From IMG/VR virus record IMGVR_UViG_3300038422_000022, positions 1 through 39,013 of that record: a stretch of DNA of 39,013 bases; one strand, written 5' to 3'. The notes under the pieces are model-generated. The model made no database searches and was not told the DNA's origin. It worked only from the letters and a program-made list of their open reading frames with translations. Below, piece after piece: positions 1 to 6,155 of this stretch. Made by a program: the position numbers and the translations under genes. Numbering within the stretch: the stretch's first letter is position 1; every line of letters starts with the position of its first letter. The DNA is from a virus.

Positions 1-216
1 TGGCATCGGTGACCGCCCAGGATCGGGGATCTGGCTCACGTCCCGCGGCCCGCTTGGCGCGGAGCGCAGCCAAGGCCAACCCTAGGGCGTAGATGCGTAG
101 GTCTCGCTCCACGTCGGCCATCGCTAGCACGGTCCGCTCGGTCGCGCATGCCTTGTCCTTGCCCTCCATGATCTTCCCGGAGAGCCGGACCCGGCAGACG
201 ATGGACCCAGGGGCGT
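1..216. repeat. Terminal redundancy, left copy
   Basis: These 216 bases match 38798-39013 except at positions 128 (C here, G there) and 131 (G here, C there). The leftward reading frame runs unbroken across the join, which supports a circular or terminally redundant molecule of about 38.8 kb. Both mismatches fall in third codon positions (Thr ACC/ACG, Val GTG/GTC). Confidence 0.85.
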
Positions 217-388
217 AACTGAGCGCATCGAGCGCCCGGACGCTCGCGTGCAGTCCGCGCTCACACAGCACTGGTGGTCCGTCCACCGTCAGCGTCTCGC
301 CCACCCGAACCACGCGGCCGTCGCCGTTCGGCAGACGGACCTCGCCGTCCGGGTCGCGCTTCGAGAACCACCAGCCGTCAAGTGTCAT
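1..388 (-). CDS. 5' part of tetrapeptide-repeat protein (paralogue B), spans the circle join
   Basis: ATG at 388 overlaps the upstream TGA (ATGA). This part encodes residues 1-129. The protein continues at 38797 and ends at 38403, giving about 260 residues in total. The globular head starts MTLDGWWFSKRD and contains GLHASV, LDALSYAPG, CRVRLSG and KACATERTVLA, a pattern I associate with DUF7666-like phage proteins of unknown function (from memory, unchecked). A near-identical head is encoded on the other arm at 11206. The C-terminal half, at the right end of the window, is an Ala-rich tetrapeptide array. The preceding gene ends in the shared tail ALRGEGER, whose codons supply the ribosome binding site here. 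Confidence 0.85.
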   Translation of the reverse strand, partial: MTLDGWWFSKRDPDGEVRLPNGDGRVVRVGETLTVDGPPVLCERGLHASVRALDALSYAPGSIVCRVRLSGKIMEGKDKACATERTVLAMADVERDLRIYALGLALAALRAKRAAGREPDPRSWAVTDA

Positions 389-654
389 CGCTCTCCCTCC
401 CCGCGCAGGGCGGCGCTGCCCTCGTAACCGCAGGCGACACACAGCACGTGAACGCAGACGCCCGTTCCGTGCTGGCGTTTGCGCTCTCGACACAGAACGG
501 GGCCCATTTCGCAGTCTGGGCAGGCGATGGCCAGGTAATTGCTCCTCGTCATGCGTGCCATGCCTACGATCTTCTGAGCGATCGATTCACAGGTGCGGTG
601 GCTCTCGCCGCACTCTCCGCACCAGACCACTACGCTCGTTCGCTTCGTCCTCAT
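385..654 (-). CDS. Small Cys-rich zinc-ribbon-like protein, 89 aa
   Basis: The chosen start is ATG 654, preceded by GGGAGGGGGAGCG, the strong ribosome binding site used at many starts in this genome. Upstream in-frame starts exist at 693 (MTPERKAVLGGGA) and a TTG at 744. The codons from 693 match the first codons of the gene at 11865, so they look like a cassette remnant. Three cysteine clusters (WCGECGE, CPDCEMGPVLC, CVACG) suggest one or two zinc sites, consistent with nucleic-acid or protein binding. The C-terminus is the shared tail ALRGEGER, and the stop overlaps the ATG at 388. Function unknown. Confidence 0.65.
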   Translation of the reverse strand: MRTKRTSVVVWCGECGESHRTCESIAQKIVGMARMTRSNYLAIACPDCEMGPVLCRERKRQHGTGVCVHVLCVACGYEGSAALRGEGER

Positions 655-760
655 CGCTCCCCCTCCCAGCACCGCCTTCCGTTCCGGTGTCATCGCTCCC
701 CCTTCATCGCTTCGCCTCGCGCCAGCGGGCCAGGGCAGCCTCAAGCCGCATGTGCGCCCG
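640..760 (-). repeat. Stacked gene-boundary cassettes with micro-ORFs
   Basis: Read leftward there are three start/stop junctions in about 100 bases. A 15-residue ORF starts MRLEAALARW and ends AKR at a TGA overlapping an ATG. That ATG opens the 5-residue ORF MKGER. Then ATGACACCGGAACGG at 693 opens another start, followed by ATG 654. GGGGGAGCGATGA occurs twice (652-664 and 691-703). It looks like debris left after gene-cassette loss at a recurrent boundary sequence. Confidence 0.6.
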
Positions 761-762
761 TG

Positions 763-1059
763 TCAAACTCTCGAACCCCGCCGCACTAATCGCTCAAGAC
801 GCGACAGGCTCCGGTCGAGTCGCCGGCACCTTTCGCATATTGCGAGCCCGGAACAGTCATGCCAGCTCGCCGCCCGAGCCGCGGCTGTCACCGCAAGCAG
901 GGCTTTCAGTTCCTTGGTCGCCATCCTCCACGCCGCTTCCTCGGCCTTCGCGTACTCTCTACCGATGAGAGTCTCCGATGATCCCACTGACGTTGCCATG
1001 AAGTTCCAGTCCGCCTCTGCAAATGCTTGAAGCGTCGGAGCCAATCTTTCGCGCGCCAC
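763..1059 (-). CDS. Hypothetical protein, 98 aa
   Basis: The start is taken as GTG 1059 because GGAGG lies a few bases upstream. Longer in-frame starts would run back through 1107. The protein (MARERLAPTLQAFAEADWNF...) is mainly helical and Ala/Arg-rich. It has a paired CSGLAICERC motif near the C-terminus that could bind a metal, and a basic end (LERLVRRGSRV). No family recognised. It lies in the leftward early operon between a membrane micropeptide and the Cys-rich gene at 654. Confidence 0.5.
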   Translation of the reverse strand: MARERLAPTLQAFAEADWNFMATSVGSSETLIGREYAKAEEAAWRMATKELKALLAVTAAARAASWHDCSGLAICERCRRLDRSLSRLERLVRRGSRV

Positions 1060-1069
1060 TAATCCTCCT

Positions 1070-1126
1070 TCATCGTTTCTCCAGGTACGGAGTTGGTTGC
1101 TTCTCACGCGGTAGCGGCCTCACCAT
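1070..1126 (-). CDS. Possible 18-aa leader or linker peptide
   Basis: ATG 1126 overlaps the end of the upstream micro-gene. The ORF (MVRPLPREKQ...LEKR) stops at 1070 with an ATGA overlap into a 4-codon ORF (MKED), whose stop immediately precedes GTG 1059. Chains of tiny coupled ORFs recur at cassette boundaries in this genome. There is no independent evidence of translation. Confidence 0.25.
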   Translation of the reverse strand: MVRPLPREKQPTPYLEKR

Positions 1127-1215
1127 CGCCCCCACCGGATCCGGTCCCGGACCAGGAACACGGCCACCACCGCCAGGGCCACCAGGATCCAGCCCAGGTC
1201 CGTCAGGTCTCGCAT
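1120..1215 (-). CDS. Membrane micropeptide, 31 aa
   Basis: ATG 1215 is preceded by GAGGCGAG. The peptide is an N-terminal MRDLTDLGW, a single hydrophobic span (ILVALAVVAVFLV) and a basic C-terminus (RDRIRWGRW), so it should sit once in the inner membrane with the charged tail in the cytoplasm. Similar one-span peptides of 29-34 residues occur at 10589, 12384 and 13902. It lies 8 bases after the methyltransferase gene. Role unknown. Confidence 0.5.
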   Translation of the reverse strand: MRDLTDLGWILVALAVVAVFLVRDRIRWGRW

Positions 1216-1223
1216 GGCTCGCC

Positions 1224-2417
1224 TCACGGTAGCCTCGCGACGTTCAAGAGTGGCGCATCCCCTACGATCCGCTCTCGCGCCATCGCCGCATAGACGGGAT
1301 TCAGCTCGATGCCGATGAACTCCCGGCCGTGCCGTCGCGCGACCATCCCGACCGTGCCGGAGCCGGCGAAGGGGTCTAGGACGAGTTGCGGTACAGGCCC
1401 GGCGCCGCATGAGCATGATGGCTTCCATCCTGTCGTCGTGCGCACAGCGTATCCGTGCTTCCGGTAAATCTCAGACAGCGCGGAACCGGCGACGGTGCCC
1501 GTGGGGTGGGCCGTCTTGCAATCCATGTCGTGCCCGTTTTTCCTGTGGTCGCCCCTGGGAGGCCCTCCCACACGCTCAACCTCACGCTCCCACGGGGCCC
1601 CGCACTTCGCGCACCCGCCGCGCTCGCTCGTCCCGGCAAGTATGCAGGGTTCCACCAGATCCCACGGCATCACCGCGAAGTGGGCGCCGGAGAACGGCTT
1701 GGTGGAGATCGTCCAGACGGAGCGGCGGTTGCGGAAGCTTGGACGGATCGCGTCCCTGCCTCCGGTTGCCTCATTCACAGATGGCAATCGGCCCATCGCG
1801 ATGGCGCGTTCAGGTCCGAAACCGAGGTTTCGCAGGCCTGCGGTGTTCGCCGCCTCCTTGACTGCGTCCGCATCGTAGAAGTACCGTTCCGACTTAGCGA
1901 GCAGGAACAGGTACTCATGCGCCTTCGTCGGACGGTCGGTCACGCTCTCCGGCATCGGGTTAGGCTTCGCCCACACGATGTCGGAGCGGAGCCACCACCC
2001 GTCCGCCTGGAGCGCGAAGGCCACGCGCCAGGGGATCCCGACGAGGTCTTTCGGCTTGAGGCCACCGGTTAGATCGAGTCGGCGCGGAGCGTACAAACTT
2101 CCGGCGTTTGTCCCCTGGCCAGCCCCGTTCCCGATCGTTCCATTGAGCCCATCGGAACCCTTCGTCGTCGCCGCGTAGGAATCTCCTAGGTTGAGCCACA
2201 GCGTCCCATCCGGCCGTAGCACCCGCCGCACATCGCGGAACACTTCCATCATGCGCGAGACGTACTCCTCCGGCGTCTGCTCGAGCCCGAGCTGCCCCGC
2301 GTGCCCGTAATCCCGCAGGCCCCAGTACGGCGGAGACGTGATGCACGCCTGCGCCGACTCCGCCGGCAGGGTGCGGAGGACCTCGCGGCAGTCGCCCTCC
2401 AGAATTCGCCAGGTCAC
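1224..2417 (-). CDS. Beta-class DNA methyltransferase (N4-C or N6-A)
   Basis: This 397-residue protein has the permuted order of beta-class amino-methyltransferases. The catalytic TSPPYW motif is at residues 27-32, and the S-adenosylmethionine-binding motif DPFAGSGT is at about 348-355, followed by GIELNP. SPPYW is shared by N4-cytosine and N6-adenine enzymes, so the modified base is undecided. A central Cys-rich insertion (CAKCGAPW ... SCSCGAG) looks like a zinc finger and may aid target recognition. The start is GTG 2417, overlapping the stop of the small Cys-rich gene (GTGA) with GAGGGG upstream. No cognate restriction nuclease is adjacent, so self-protection from host restriction or regulation is likelier than a full R-M system. 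Confidence 0.93.
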   Translation of the reverse strand: MTWRILEGDCREVLRTLPAESAQACITSPPYWGLRDYGHAGQLGLEQTPEEYVSRMMEVFRDVRRVLRPDGTLWLNLGDSYAATTKGSDGLNGTIGNGAGQGTNAGSLYAPRRLDLTGGLKPKDLVGIPWRVAFALQADGWWLRSDIVWAKPNPMPESVTDRPTKAHEYLFLLAKSERYFYDADAVKEAANTAGLRNLGFGPERAIAMGRLPSVNEATGGRDAIRPSFRNRRSVWTISTKPFSGAHFAVMPWDLVEPCILAGTSERGGCAKCGAPWEREVERVGGPPRGDHRKNGHDMDCKTAHPTGTVAGSALSEIYRKHGYAVRTTTGWKPSCSCGAGPVPQLVLDPFAGSGTVGMVARRHGREFIGIELNPVYAAMARERIVGDAPLLNVARLP

Positions 2418-2566
2418 CCCTCTACCTCATCGATCTCCACCTCGTCGCCACCATCCTCGGGACAATGCCGACACGCCTCCACGTCCTCGGGGAAGTTGTT
2501 GCAGCAGTCGTCGCAGTCACCGCCGCAGTAGCACTGCATTCCGCAGTCGGGGCATTCATGCGCCAT
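2414..2566 (-). CDS. Cys-rich small zinc protein, 50 aa
   Basis: ATG 2566 lies inside the end of the RusA gene (11-base overlap). Nine cysteines are packed as CPDCGMQCYCGGDCDDCC plus CRHC, followed by an acidic tail (EDGGDEVEIDEVEG). Small CPDCG/CYCGGD proteins are common in tailed phages and are presumed zinc-binding. The TGA overlaps the methyltransferase GTG, suggesting coupled translation. Confidence 0.7.
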   Translation of the reverse strand: MAHECPDCGMQCYCGGDCDDCCNNFPEDVEACRHCPEDGGDEVEIDEVEG

Positions 2567-2909
2567 CGCTGTACGCCTCCTCGATCTCCACCTCGGTCCG
2601 GGGGTTCTCCCGGTCCACCGCCTTGAGCAGCGAGAGCATCACGATCTGCCGGTCGTCCTGCCAGCAGATCCCGTTGAGCGCGTCGAGGACCAGCTTGGCG
2701 AGATTGTCGATGTCCACCGGGGCGGCGGTCGCGCGGTAGAACGAGAGCGAGACCTTGATCGGTCCTGTCGCTTTCGTTGCGGTCACGTTGCGGGCCCAGA
2801 ACCGGAGGTCCTCCTCGGCCTTGCGTGTGCGGGCGGGCGTGTAGACGCGGCGCCCGAGCCGGGGGCGTTCCTTGGGGATCGGGTTGCCCGGGGCCACGAA
2901 GCGGATCAA
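2556..2909 (-). CDS. rusA: RusA-family Holliday junction resolvase
   Basis: This 117-residue protein matches RusA length and pattern. An N-terminal PGNPIPKERPRLG strand precedes YTPARTRKAEEDLR. The acidic core is PVDIDNLAKLVLDAL with D66, D68 and D76, followed by DDRQI. RusA enzymes are dimeric, Mg-dependent nucleases that resolve branched recombination or replication intermediates before packaging. The start is taken as TTG 2909, because AGGAG lies about 8 bases upstream and the preceding gene stops at 2911; no ATG fits. With Erf and the PD-(D/E)XK nuclease on the other arm it completes a phage recombination set. Confidence 0.9.
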   Translation of the reverse strand: MIRFVAPGNPIPKERPRLGRRVYTPARTRKAEEDLRFWARNVTATKATGPIKVSLSFYRATAAPVDIDNLAKLVLDALNGICWQDDRQIVMLSLLKAVDRENPRTEVEIEEAYSDGA

Positions 2910-2910
2910 T

Positions 2911-3135
2911 TCAGTCGCTCCTAGGCGGCCAGGACCAGTGTCCCGGTTGCGGCGTGTCAGAGAAGGGCACGGCCAGCAAGAACTCGAAGGGGCGCGCGCC
3001 CAAGCCGTGTTGGGCGAAAACGCACAGATTCGCCCTGTCTCCCTCGACGTAGGTGATGAGCGCGGCGAATGTGCAGCCTGTTGCGTTCCCCGCGTTCCCG
3101 GTGAAGCGGACAATGCGTCCGATGGTTGGTTTCAC
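2911..3135 (-). CDS. Conserved small phage protein (PTIGR...HW type), 74 aa
   Basis: GTG 3135 overlaps the previous TGA (GTGA). The protein begins MKPTIGRIVRFTG and ends with FSDTPQPGHWSWPPRSD. This fits a small protein family I recall from many phages, with an IGRIVHY start, AAIVT and VNL.VF strands and a final GTWHWP. It is probably a compact beta-barrel; function unknown. The initiation region lies in a 50-bp imperfect repeat shared with the gene starting at 3454. Confidence 0.65.
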   Translation of the reverse strand: MKPTIGRIVRFTGNAGNATGCTFAALITYVEGDRANLCVFAQHGLGARPFEFLLAVPFSDTPQPGHWSWPPRSD

Positions 3136-3182
3136 GATCGCGTCCTCGCGTGCGGCGTGTAGCCGCTCCAGTACCGCACGGC
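3127..3182 (-). repeat. Second gene-boundary repeat, copy 1
   Basis: About 50 bases here match 3449-3504 with few changes. In sense orientation each copy ends one ORF with RYWSGYTPHARTR and supplies the GTGAAACC start of the next (MKPT... or MKPK...). Confidence 0.75.
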
Positions 3183-3200
3183 CCAGTTGCTCTTCTTCAT
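3132..3200 (-). CDS. Possible 22-aa coupling peptide
   Basis: ATG 3200 overlaps the upstream stop, and the ORF ends with a GTGA overlap into the gene at 3135. The product is MKKSNWAVRYWSGYTPHART plus two residues. VRYWSGYTPHARTR is also the C-terminus of the gene at 3451-3666, because both sit on the same duplicated boundary DNA. It may serve only to couple translation. Confidence 0.35.
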   Translation of the reverse strand: MKKSNWAVRYWSGYTPHARTRS

Positions 3201-3454
3201 GAGCTACCCCCTCTCCGTCTGCTCGCGCAGGGCGGCCTCGTGCGCCCGCTGCGACGCCCCCTCGCATGTTCGTCACACCCACAGTGATCCCTGCCATGGC
3301 AGATGAAGCAGTAACCGCAGGTGGCGCCCTCCTCCCCGTAGCTGCTCCCGCAACAGGGGCACGGCGGATCTAGGACGGGCCGAGCGTCGAGGCTTGGCTG
3401 CACGTTCTCCTCGAACCACTGGCGCCACGCCTCCACATCGCTCTTGGGTTTCAC
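3197..3454 (-). CDS. Zinc-ribbon protein, probably frameshifted at its C-terminus, 85 aa
   Basis: GTG 3454 overlaps the preceding stop (GTGA). The N-terminal part (MKPKSDVEAWRQWFEENVQP) is helical. A Cys-rich core follows: CPCCGSSYGEEGATCGYCFICHGRDHCGCDE. After GCDE the frame gives an Arg-rich tail (HARGRRSGRTRPP...). A neighbouring frame instead reads CEGASQRAHEAALREQTERG and then a stop, which looks far more protein-like. I infer a small indel near 3270 or a sequence error. The stop overlaps ATG 3200. Function unknown. Confidence 0.55.
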   Translation of the reverse strand: MKPKSDVEAWRQWFEENVQPSLDARPVLDPPCPCCGSSYGEEGATCGYCFICHGRDHCGCDEHARGRRSGRTRPPCASRRRGGSS

Positions 3455-3504
3455 GGTCGCGTTCTCGCGTGCGGCGTGTAGCCGCTCCAGTACCGCACCG
3501 GTGC
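3449..3504 (-). repeat. Second gene-boundary repeat, copy 2
   Basis: Partner of 3127-3182. It carries the end of the gene at 3451-3666 and the GTG start at 3454. Confidence 0.75.
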
Positions 3505-3666
3505 TCCCCTGCTCGTCAGGACCCGCAGGTGCTTCGCGCACAGAGGGCGGCCGTCCGCGTCCTCGCCCCGAGCTGGCAGGCCGCAGGTGCCGTAGCCCTC
3601 GCCGGGACGGCCGATGCGCCGGGCTACGCAGTCCACTTCGCTCAGACTCCGCACATGCCCTCGCAT
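3451..3666 (-). CDS. Hypothetical protein, about 71 aa
   Basis: The longest reading starts at ATG 3666 and overlaps the end of the PAPS-reductase-like gene by 25 bases. GTG 3654, or a later GTG (DCVARRIGRPG), is also possible because no start has a clear ribosome binding site. It contains CVARRIGRPGEGYGTCG and CAKHLRVLTSRG, a weak metal-binding pattern, and ends in VRYWSGYTPHARTRP encoded by the boundary repeat. Function unknown. Confidence 0.5.
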   Translation of the reverse strand: MRGHVRSLSEVDCVARRIGRPGEGYGTCGLPARGEDADGRPLCAKHLRVLTSRGAPVRYWSGYTPHARTRP

Positions 3667-4451
3667 TCGTTACCGAACATATCGATCTGCCGTGAGTCCG
3701 TGAACTCAACCGTATCCAGCGGACGCATGCTGCGGTGGAGCCACGGAACGCTCTTGGTGGTCTCGCATTGCGCCGCCGCCGCCGCCTGCAAGTCCCGTTC
3801 AAACTGGACCGCCTGCGCGAACCCCTCGGGCTCTGCGGTCCTGAGTCGTTGCCACTCGGCGTCTGAGTGGTACGGGCAGAAGGTACAGGCAGAACGCGGA
3901 GGCATCGGGTAGCCGTGGCGCTGCATCCAGAGGAGGCAGTCCGACCGGCGCATCTTTGCCTCGATGAGAGGCCACCGCGTTTCGAGGTACTTCTCCCGCG
4001 CGTCCTTCATGCGGTGCGCTTCGTCCAGCGAGATCCCCACCCACTGCACGACAGCCTTGGCGCCGTGCGCCCGCATCAACTCCCGAACCTTGCGGCGCAG
4101 CGGGACGAGCTTGAACTCCTGCGTACATTTCCGCCAGAGCATCCCGTCACTGCCCGAATCGAACGCGACGAACGCTGGAACCGTCGTCCTCACGTAGACG
4201 TGGCCTCGCTTCGATGTCCGCAGTCGCGTGGAGTCGGCGGCTAGGCTGCCATTCGTAACGCGGTAGACCGGGAACGGCAGTTGTCCCTCCAGCCAGTCCA
4301 GCCAGCGATACACGCTCGCGGGCTCAGCCTGCGTGTCTGCGAAGATGGCCGCGAGCGGCATCGGTTCGATCTCACCCTTGGCCGCCATGAGCGCCATGGT
4401 GGACGACTGCACCCCGGCGCCGAGGCTGATGATGTGGAGCGGCGCCGTCAC
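3642..4451 (-). CDS. Phage PAPS-reductase-like (PP-loop ATPase family) protein
   Basis: This 269-residue protein starts at GTG 4451, overlapping the previous stop (GTGA). The N-terminal PP-loop SLGAGVQSST (residues 9-18) binds the phosphates of ATP or an adenylated substrate. FADTQAEPASVY follows, then the family motif CTQEFKLVPLRRKVREL with C109. C109, C172, C189 and C192 (SACTFCPY) could ligate an iron-sulfur cluster. Phage members are usually annotated PAPS reductase/DndC-like. Their reaction is generally unproven, and sulfur or base modification of nucleic acid is a reasonable guess. It shares an operon with the DNA methyltransferase, which fits a modification role. Confidence 0.88.
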   Translation of the reverse strand: MTAPLHIISLGAGVQSSTMALMAAKGEIEPMPLAAIFADTQAEPASVYRWLDWLEGQLPFPVYRVTNGSLAADSTRLRTSKRGHVYVRTTVPAFVAFDSGSDGMLWRKCTQEFKLVPLRRKVRELMRAHGAKAVVQWVGISLDEAHRMKDAREKYLETRWPLIEAKMRRSDCLLWMQRHGYPMPPRSACTFCPYHSDAEWQRLRTAEPEGFAQAVQFERDLQAAAAAQCETTKSVPWLHRSMRPLDTVEFTDSRQIDMFGNECEGMCGV

Positions 4452-4663
4452 GCGGCCCCCCGGATCCCGAGGCGCTCGAGCAGCTTCCCCCGGGCCTGGT
4501 GCCTGCGGAGTAGCTCCTCGGCGCATGCCTGTAGAAAGGACTCCGGCATCCGGTCCGGAGGCGGTAGGGCCCCGCAGTCGGGGCAGAGTCCCGAGGGCGT
4601 GTAGGTGCGACGCCCGCAGGCGATGCACGGCCGCCCGTGCGACTTTCGGCTCGCCCGCGTCAC
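4448..4663 (-). CDS. Two-CxxC zinc-ribbon protein, 71 aa
   Basis: GTG 4663 overlaps the preceding TGA. The N-terminus holds a clean ribbon, CIACGRRTYTPSGLCPDCG, with two CxxC knuckles 11 residues apart, after a basic MTRASRKSHGR leader. A helical C-terminus follows (ESFLQACAEELLRRHQARGKLLERLG). It is probably a small zinc-dependent nucleic-acid or protein binder. Directly upstream of, and coupled to, the PAPS-reductase-like gene. Confidence 0.6.
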   Translation of the reverse strand: MTRASRKSHGRPCIACGRRTYTPSGLCPDCGALPPPDRMPESFLQACAEELLRRHQARGKLLERLGIRGAA

Positions 4664-4881
4664 TGCGTCCCCTTCGTCTCGTTTAGGAGGCGCACGAAGT
4701 GCTCGGCTCCGTTACGGAGCGCCTCAACCGCCGCCTCGCTGGTCTTGAACCCGTGAGACGCGATGGTCACGGAGGCGGACCAACCCCACTCCGGATCGAG
4801 GCATGCCACCACGTCGAAGCGGTATCCGCTGGCGTCGCCCACCGTGAACGACTCCTCGACGCGCGTCGGCTTGAGGTTCAC
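4660..4881 (-). CDS. Hypothetical protein, 73 aa
   Basis: GTG 4881 is coupled to the previous stop within the boundary sequence (GGGAAGGGGGAGCGGCCGTGA), which supplies a strong ribosome binding site. The protein (MNLKPTRVEESFTVGDASGY...) looks like a small alpha/beta fold: two strands (RFDVVACLD, SASVTIASH) followed by a helix (TSEAAVEALRNGAEHFVRLLNE). No family recognised. Confidence 0.55.
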   Translation of the reverse strand: MNLKPTRVEESFTVGDASGYRFDVVACLDPEWGWSASVTIASHGFKTSEAAVEALRNGAEHFVRLLNETKGTQ

Positions 4882-5135
4882 GGCCGCTCCCCCTTCCCGC
4901 GCAGGAGGGCGCGGGCCCTCGCCAGCGATCCGCTCAAGGGTGACGGCTCCACTTCGTTCAGCCATTCCTCGACTTCTTCCACGAGTCGCATCAGGGCGAC
5001 CTCGACCTTACAGCCAGTTCGTGCCGCACGGCGCGCATCGCTTATGGCCGCACCGAGGCCGCCTGGGCACCCGACCCGGTTAGCGAAGGCCGCCGACTCC
5101 TCCGTCAGCGTCTCAAGTTCTTTGCGCAGTATCAT
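4878..5135 (-). CDS. Hypothetical helical protein, 85 aa
   Basis: ATG 5135 overlaps the upstream TGA (TGATG) and has AGGGGGAG at good spacing. A GTG three bases earlier is the alternative. The sequence (MILRKELETLTEESAAFANRVG...) is largely helical, with an acidic segment (LVEEVEEWLNEVEPSPL). It ends in ALLRGKGERP, a variant of the shared LRGEGER tail. Function unknown. Confidence 0.55.
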   Translation of the reverse strand: MILRKELETLTEESAAFANRVGCPGGLGAAISDARRAARTGCKVEVALMRLVEEVEEWLNEVEPSPLSGSLARARALLRGKGERP

Positions 5136-5494
5136 CACTCCCCCTCTCCTGCGTAGCGCATCCTCACCTGCCCGCGCAGCTCCGCGATCTGCCTCCGCAG
5201 CAATCTCCTGCGCCGCAGCGATGCCTTCGCCCGGCGCTCCACCTCGAACAGCGCGGCCTCGAGCTCCTCCGGCTCCCGGGCGATCCAGTAGCCGAGCCGG
5301 GACAGGGACGCGATGGGCCAGCCCTGCTCGATGAGGGCCTCCACCGACTCGCCTACCCGGCGCAGGTGCAGGCTCAGCCCCGCGGCCTGCAACTCCTGCC
5401 GGAGCACCTCACCCGTGGCCGCGTGGGCGTTGCCCTGGTGGCGCTCCAGGAGGAGGGCGCCGAGCGCGTTCGTAACGGCGGGATCGTGCCTCAC
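5135..5494 (-). CDS. Winged-helix DNA-binding protein, 119 aa
   Basis: GTG 5494 overlaps the preceding TGA. Residues about 1-70 look like a winged helix: ALGALLLERHQGN, a helix pair with LRQELQAAGLSLHLRRVGESVEALIEQGWPI, then the wing SRLGYWIAREPEELEAALFEV. The GYxxAxxPEELE pattern recurs in small phage and prophage wHTH proteins. The C-terminal half is a basic coil (ERRAKASLRRRRLLRRQIAELRG). It probably binds DNA as a regulator or replication accessory; the target is unknown. Confidence 0.65.
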   Translation of the reverse strand: MRHDPAVTNALGALLLERHQGNAHAATGEVLRQELQAAGLSLHLRRVGESVEALIEQGWPIASLSRLGYWIAREPEELEAALFEVERRAKASLRRRRLLRRQIAELRGQVRMRYAGEGE

Positions 5495-6144
5495 CGGACG
5501 GCCCCCCTGAGTCCGTGCCTCGCATCGATCCACTCTGCCACGGCCCGGCGCTTCTCGGCGCGTGTCCGTGCCAGTGCTAGGCCGTCCTCCGCGGCTAGGA
5601 ATCGCTGAGCCGCTGGCCGGCACCCGTACTCCCCGGCCTCCAAAGCGGAGGCGCGGGAAGCGAGGGCGTCGAGTTGGTGGAGGATGTTGGGGGGCTTTCC
5701 ACCCCCCTCGCCGGGTTCGGCCGAGTCCGGTTGCCCCCCGCCGGCTGACGAGTGCCGACTTAGACTAGCCAGGGGCTTCCACGCACTATGGAGAGTCGCT
5801 CCGTGGCGTGTGGCCAACGAGTCGAGGGTTGCCGGGTTTCGCGCCCCACTACCCGGCAGAGTGGTCCGAATTTCTCCAGCGTCCCGACTGTGAGTATTTT
5901 GGGACGGCGCAAGAGTGCCGCCCTCTTGCACCCCTCGGGGCGGCGGCGAGTCGCTAGCCCGATCCGTTCTCAGACCTGATCGCGAGTCCTGCCTTTCCCA
6001 TCGGCGGGTGGACTCAGCTGGAGCCTGAGCATTATCGGCTTCGGTTGGCGCAAGGCTGCAAGAGAACAGGGCCAGGGCCACGAACAGAAGGAAGGCGCAC
6101 CAGGCGCACCAGATGGCGAAGGAGATCCACAGCCGCACGGACAT
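5491..6144 (-). CDS. Membrane-anchored or exported hypothetical protein, 217 aa
   Basis: ATG 6144 has GAGGAGG at ideal spacing. Residues 1-33 form a hydrophobic span (LWISFAIWCAWCAFLLFVALALFSC) ending near a Cys, compatible with an uncleaved anchor or a poor lipobox (LFSC). The middle (about 35-150) is low-complexity, Ser/Gly/Pro-rich and probably disordered. The C-terminus is helical and Ala/Arg-rich (ALASRASALEAGEYGCRPAAQRFLAAEDGLA...). No family recognised. The stop overlaps the next GTG. Confidence 0.55.
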   Translation of the reverse strand: MSVRLWISFAIWCAWCAFLLFVALALFSCSLAPTEADNAQAPAESTRRWERQDSRSGLRTDRASDSPPPRGVQEGGTLAPSQNTHSRDAGEIRTTLPGSGARNPATLDSLATRHGATLHSAWKPLASLSRHSSAGGGQPDSAEPGEGGGKPPNILHQLDALASRASALEAGEYGCRPAAQRFLAAEDGLALARTRAEKRRAVAEWIDARHGLRGAVR

Positions 6145-6155
6145 GGCATCCTCCT

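Noticed and set aside
1-216. Treating the end repeat as a third paralogue copy
   Set aside because: The repeat ends exactly at the window ends and the frame closes across the join to one full-length gene, so circularity explains it better.
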